The translations under genes were made by a program, and so were the position numbers. Below the pieces are notes generated by a model, which was not told the DNA's origin, did no database searches, and was given only the letters and a program-made list of their open reading frames with translations. DNA of 33,977 nucleotides from Desulfobulbaceae bacterium (GTDB taxonomy: Bacteria; Desulfobacterota; Desulfobulbia; Desulfobulbales; Desulfobulbaceae), in the NCBI GenBank assembly GCA_003508005.1, contig DNUE01000020.1, forward strand, positions 1-33,977, in the 5' to 3' direction. This document shows positions 32,739-33,977 of this stretch, piece by piece; positions within the stretch are counted from its first letter, which is position 1, and the number at the start of each line of letters is the position of its first letter.

Positions 32739-32808
32739 GGAAAAATCACTGTCGGATCATTGCGCAACACCCCGGTTACCCCTTCCTTGTTCCCTGTCCG
32801 GCGGGCCG

Positions 32809-33954
32809 TCAGGCGCAGCCGTCGCCGCTGCAGGCACAGGTGCGTTTCCCGCAGGAGGTGTTCCGGCTTTTGAACATGGCCGGATTGCGGCCCTCGTAGA
32901 TCGCGGCCAGACCCGCCTCGATGAAGCCGCTCATGACCACGCTCTTCAGTCCTGATTTTTCGAGGGCCTCACGGGGCGTTTCGCCGATGCCGCCGGACAG
33001 GATCGCACGGCAGTCGCCCAGGACCTCGGCCAACCTGAGCCAGCGCTTGAGACCCCCGCCGGGTGAAGGAGCCGGCCTGTCCTCGATACGCGCGAATCCA
33101 TCGGCATTTTTGGTCCAAATTTGAAAAACCGTGGTCTCACCCAGATGTCGGTTGACCAAAACTCCCTCGTTGCTGGCCACAGCCACGTGCGGACGTTCCG
33201 GATGGGCCACCGGCGAGCTCCTCGCGTGTTCCCGCAGGCATTCCGCCAGGGAGTAGGAATGATCATAATCAAGCAACCCCACGGCGTCGGACCGGCATCT
33301 CTTGCAATGCCGCATCTGAGGCAAATAGACCTCGGCCTTGGAACGCAGTGTTTCCATCAATTCCTTGCTCGGTTCAGTCAGGTCGGCAAAGGCCGTGTCC
33401 TCCGTGGGGTAGAGGGCGATCAGATTGTGCAGGTCCACTCCAAAGTCGGCCACGGTCCGGGCAACATCCTCCACGTGCGCATCATTTATCCCCGGAGCCA
33501 CGATGGTGTTCACCTTCACCGTTATCCTTCGATCCTTGAGACCCCTCAAGGCCTCCCGTTGCCTTTTTAGCATGAATTCTGCGGCCTTTAGCCCCGAATA
33601 CAGGACCTTACCTTCTCTTACCCAGCGATAAAATCTTTGCCCAATGACCGGATCCACGGCATTGATTGTGATGGTCATGTGGGTCACGCCCAACTCCGCG
33701 ATTTCGTCCAGGTGGGCCGGAACGCCAAGTCCGTTGGACGACAGGCAGAGCAACAAACCAGGAAACCGTTCTTTGACCAGCCGGATGGTCTCCAGAGTCT
33801 CCAGGGTGTTGGCGAAGGGATCCCCGGGCCCAGCGATCCCAGCCACCGTGATTTGAGGAATTTTGGCCAGCACGTCCCCCAAGTAGTTGGTGGCCTGCCG
33901 GGGGGACAAAACAGCACTGGTCACCCCTGGTCGAGACTCGTTCTGGCAATCGTA
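32809..33954 (-). CDS. nifB: Nitrogenase cofactor biosynthesis protein NifB, N-terminus missing
   Basis: NifB builds the Fe-S-C core (NifB-co) of FeMo-cofactor. The visible part covers the radical-SAM barrel from YDCQNESRPG (33954 downward; VTSAVLSPRQA continues from 33924) through GIAGPGDPFAN and VKVNTIVAPGIND, the CKRCRSDAVG cysteines, and a NifX/NafY-like C-terminal domain (HVAVASNEGVLVNRHLGE). The N-terminal CxxxCxxC that binds the SAM cluster is absent. Upstream of Tyr-Asp-Cys the frame stays open but reads FIGN instead of the expected QCNYCNR. The break coincides with the 25-bp terminal repeat, so the gene is either interrupted by a mobile element or cut by the end of the assembly. From GTG 33924 alone 371 residues remain. 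Confidence 0.9.
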   Translation of the reverse strand, partial: YDCQNESRPGVTSAVLSPRQATNYLGDVLAKIPQITVAGIAGPGDPFANTLETLETIRLVKERFPGLLLCLSSNGLGVPAHLDEIAELGVTHMTITINAVDPVIGQRFYRWVREGKVLYSGLKAAEFMLKRQREALRGLKDRRITVKVNTIVAPGINDAHVEDVARTVADFGVDLHNLIALYPTEDTAFADLTEPSKELMETLRSKAEVYLPQMRHCKRCRSDAVGLLDYDHSYSLAECLREHARSSPVAHPERPHVAVASNEGVLVNRHLGETTVFQIWTKNADGFARIEDRPAPSPGGGLKRWLRLAEVLGDCRAILSGGIGETPREALEKSGLKSVVMSGFIEAGLAAIYEGRNPAMFKSRNTSCGKRTCACSGDGCA

Positions 33955-33977
33955 TTGCTGATTACCAATGAAACTCA
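33953..33977 (-). repeat. Right copy of the 25-bp terminal inverted repeat
   Basis: An exact reverse complement of bases 1-25. Read outward from the window it runs TATTGC, then TGATTACCAATGA, then AACTCA, and matches the end of the MITE at 6388-6408 at 17 of 19 core positions. It abuts the truncated nifB. Confidence 0.8.

Noticed and set aside
1..33977. CRISPR array, tRNA, rRNA or prophage
   Set aside because: No regularly spaced repeats with unique spacers, no cloverleaf and no phage genes were seen on either strand.

Overview
The window reads as chromosomal DNA from a GC-rich, Gram-negative, anaerobic, nitrogen-fixing bacterium, most likely of the Desulfobacterota (deltaproteobacterial sulfate or sulfur reducers, possibly near Desulfobulbales). 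The reasons are a GEMM-type riboswitch with an intrinsic terminator, a split ferredoxin-rich glutamate synthase, nifB-modBAC-nifV, the ffh-rpsP-khpA-rimM-trmD-SPOUT-rplS-rnhB-yraN order, and lipoproteins with lipoboxes. The lineage is an inference from gene content; there is no rRNA or tRNA gene here to confirm it.

Layout. Positions 1-2430 (+) hold an exported MsrA-MsrB fusion behind a strong Fur-box-like palindrome, a small membrane protein and a CDP-alcohol phosphatidyltransferase. Positions 2466-4579 (+) hold a sigma70-type promoter, a GEMM-I-like riboswitch, a terminator sharing its 3' half, a palindromic repeat element, and a secreted beta-helix / choice-of-anchor-J protein. Positions 4754-6080 hold a stand-alone zinc-ribbon/TSCPD protein (-) beside a corrinoid adenosyltransferase (+). 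Positions 6266-6418 are a MITE-like element with an 8-bp target duplication. Positions 6446-20774 (+) are a long housekeeping run: ileS-lspA-fabD, then ffh-rpsP-khpA-rimM-trmD-SPOUT methylase-rplS-rnhB-yraN-pdxA-tmk, then a TPR lipoprotein and a LolB-like lipoprotein. Positions 21018-23700 (+) carry a WecA-type transferase and a GDP-mannose 4,6-dehydratase-like enzyme for surface glycans.

A bidirectional terminator at 23805-23848 separates this from the minus-strand nitrogen region. Read from the right end, that region is nifB (N-terminus missing)-modB-modA-modC-nifV, then a three-gene glutamate synthase (glutaminase, ferredoxin/FMN synthase, and a GXGXG-GltD-ferredoxin fusion). Molybdate uptake (ModABC), homocitrate (NifV) and the iron-sulfur core (NifB) all feed FeMo-cofactor synthesis. 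The glutamate synthase assimilates the ammonium that nitrogenase would produce.

Several repeat systems are present. The two window ends are a perfect 25-bp inverted repeat whose core also forms the ends of the internal MITE, and nifB loses its homology exactly at this repeat. There are also two REP-like hairpins, a degenerate hexamer inverted repeat, a heptamer tandem repeat that forms the tail of the SPOUT methylase gene, and a RAYT-type palindrome between the riboswitch and its gene. I found no CRISPR array, tRNA, rRNA, transposase or prophage gene.
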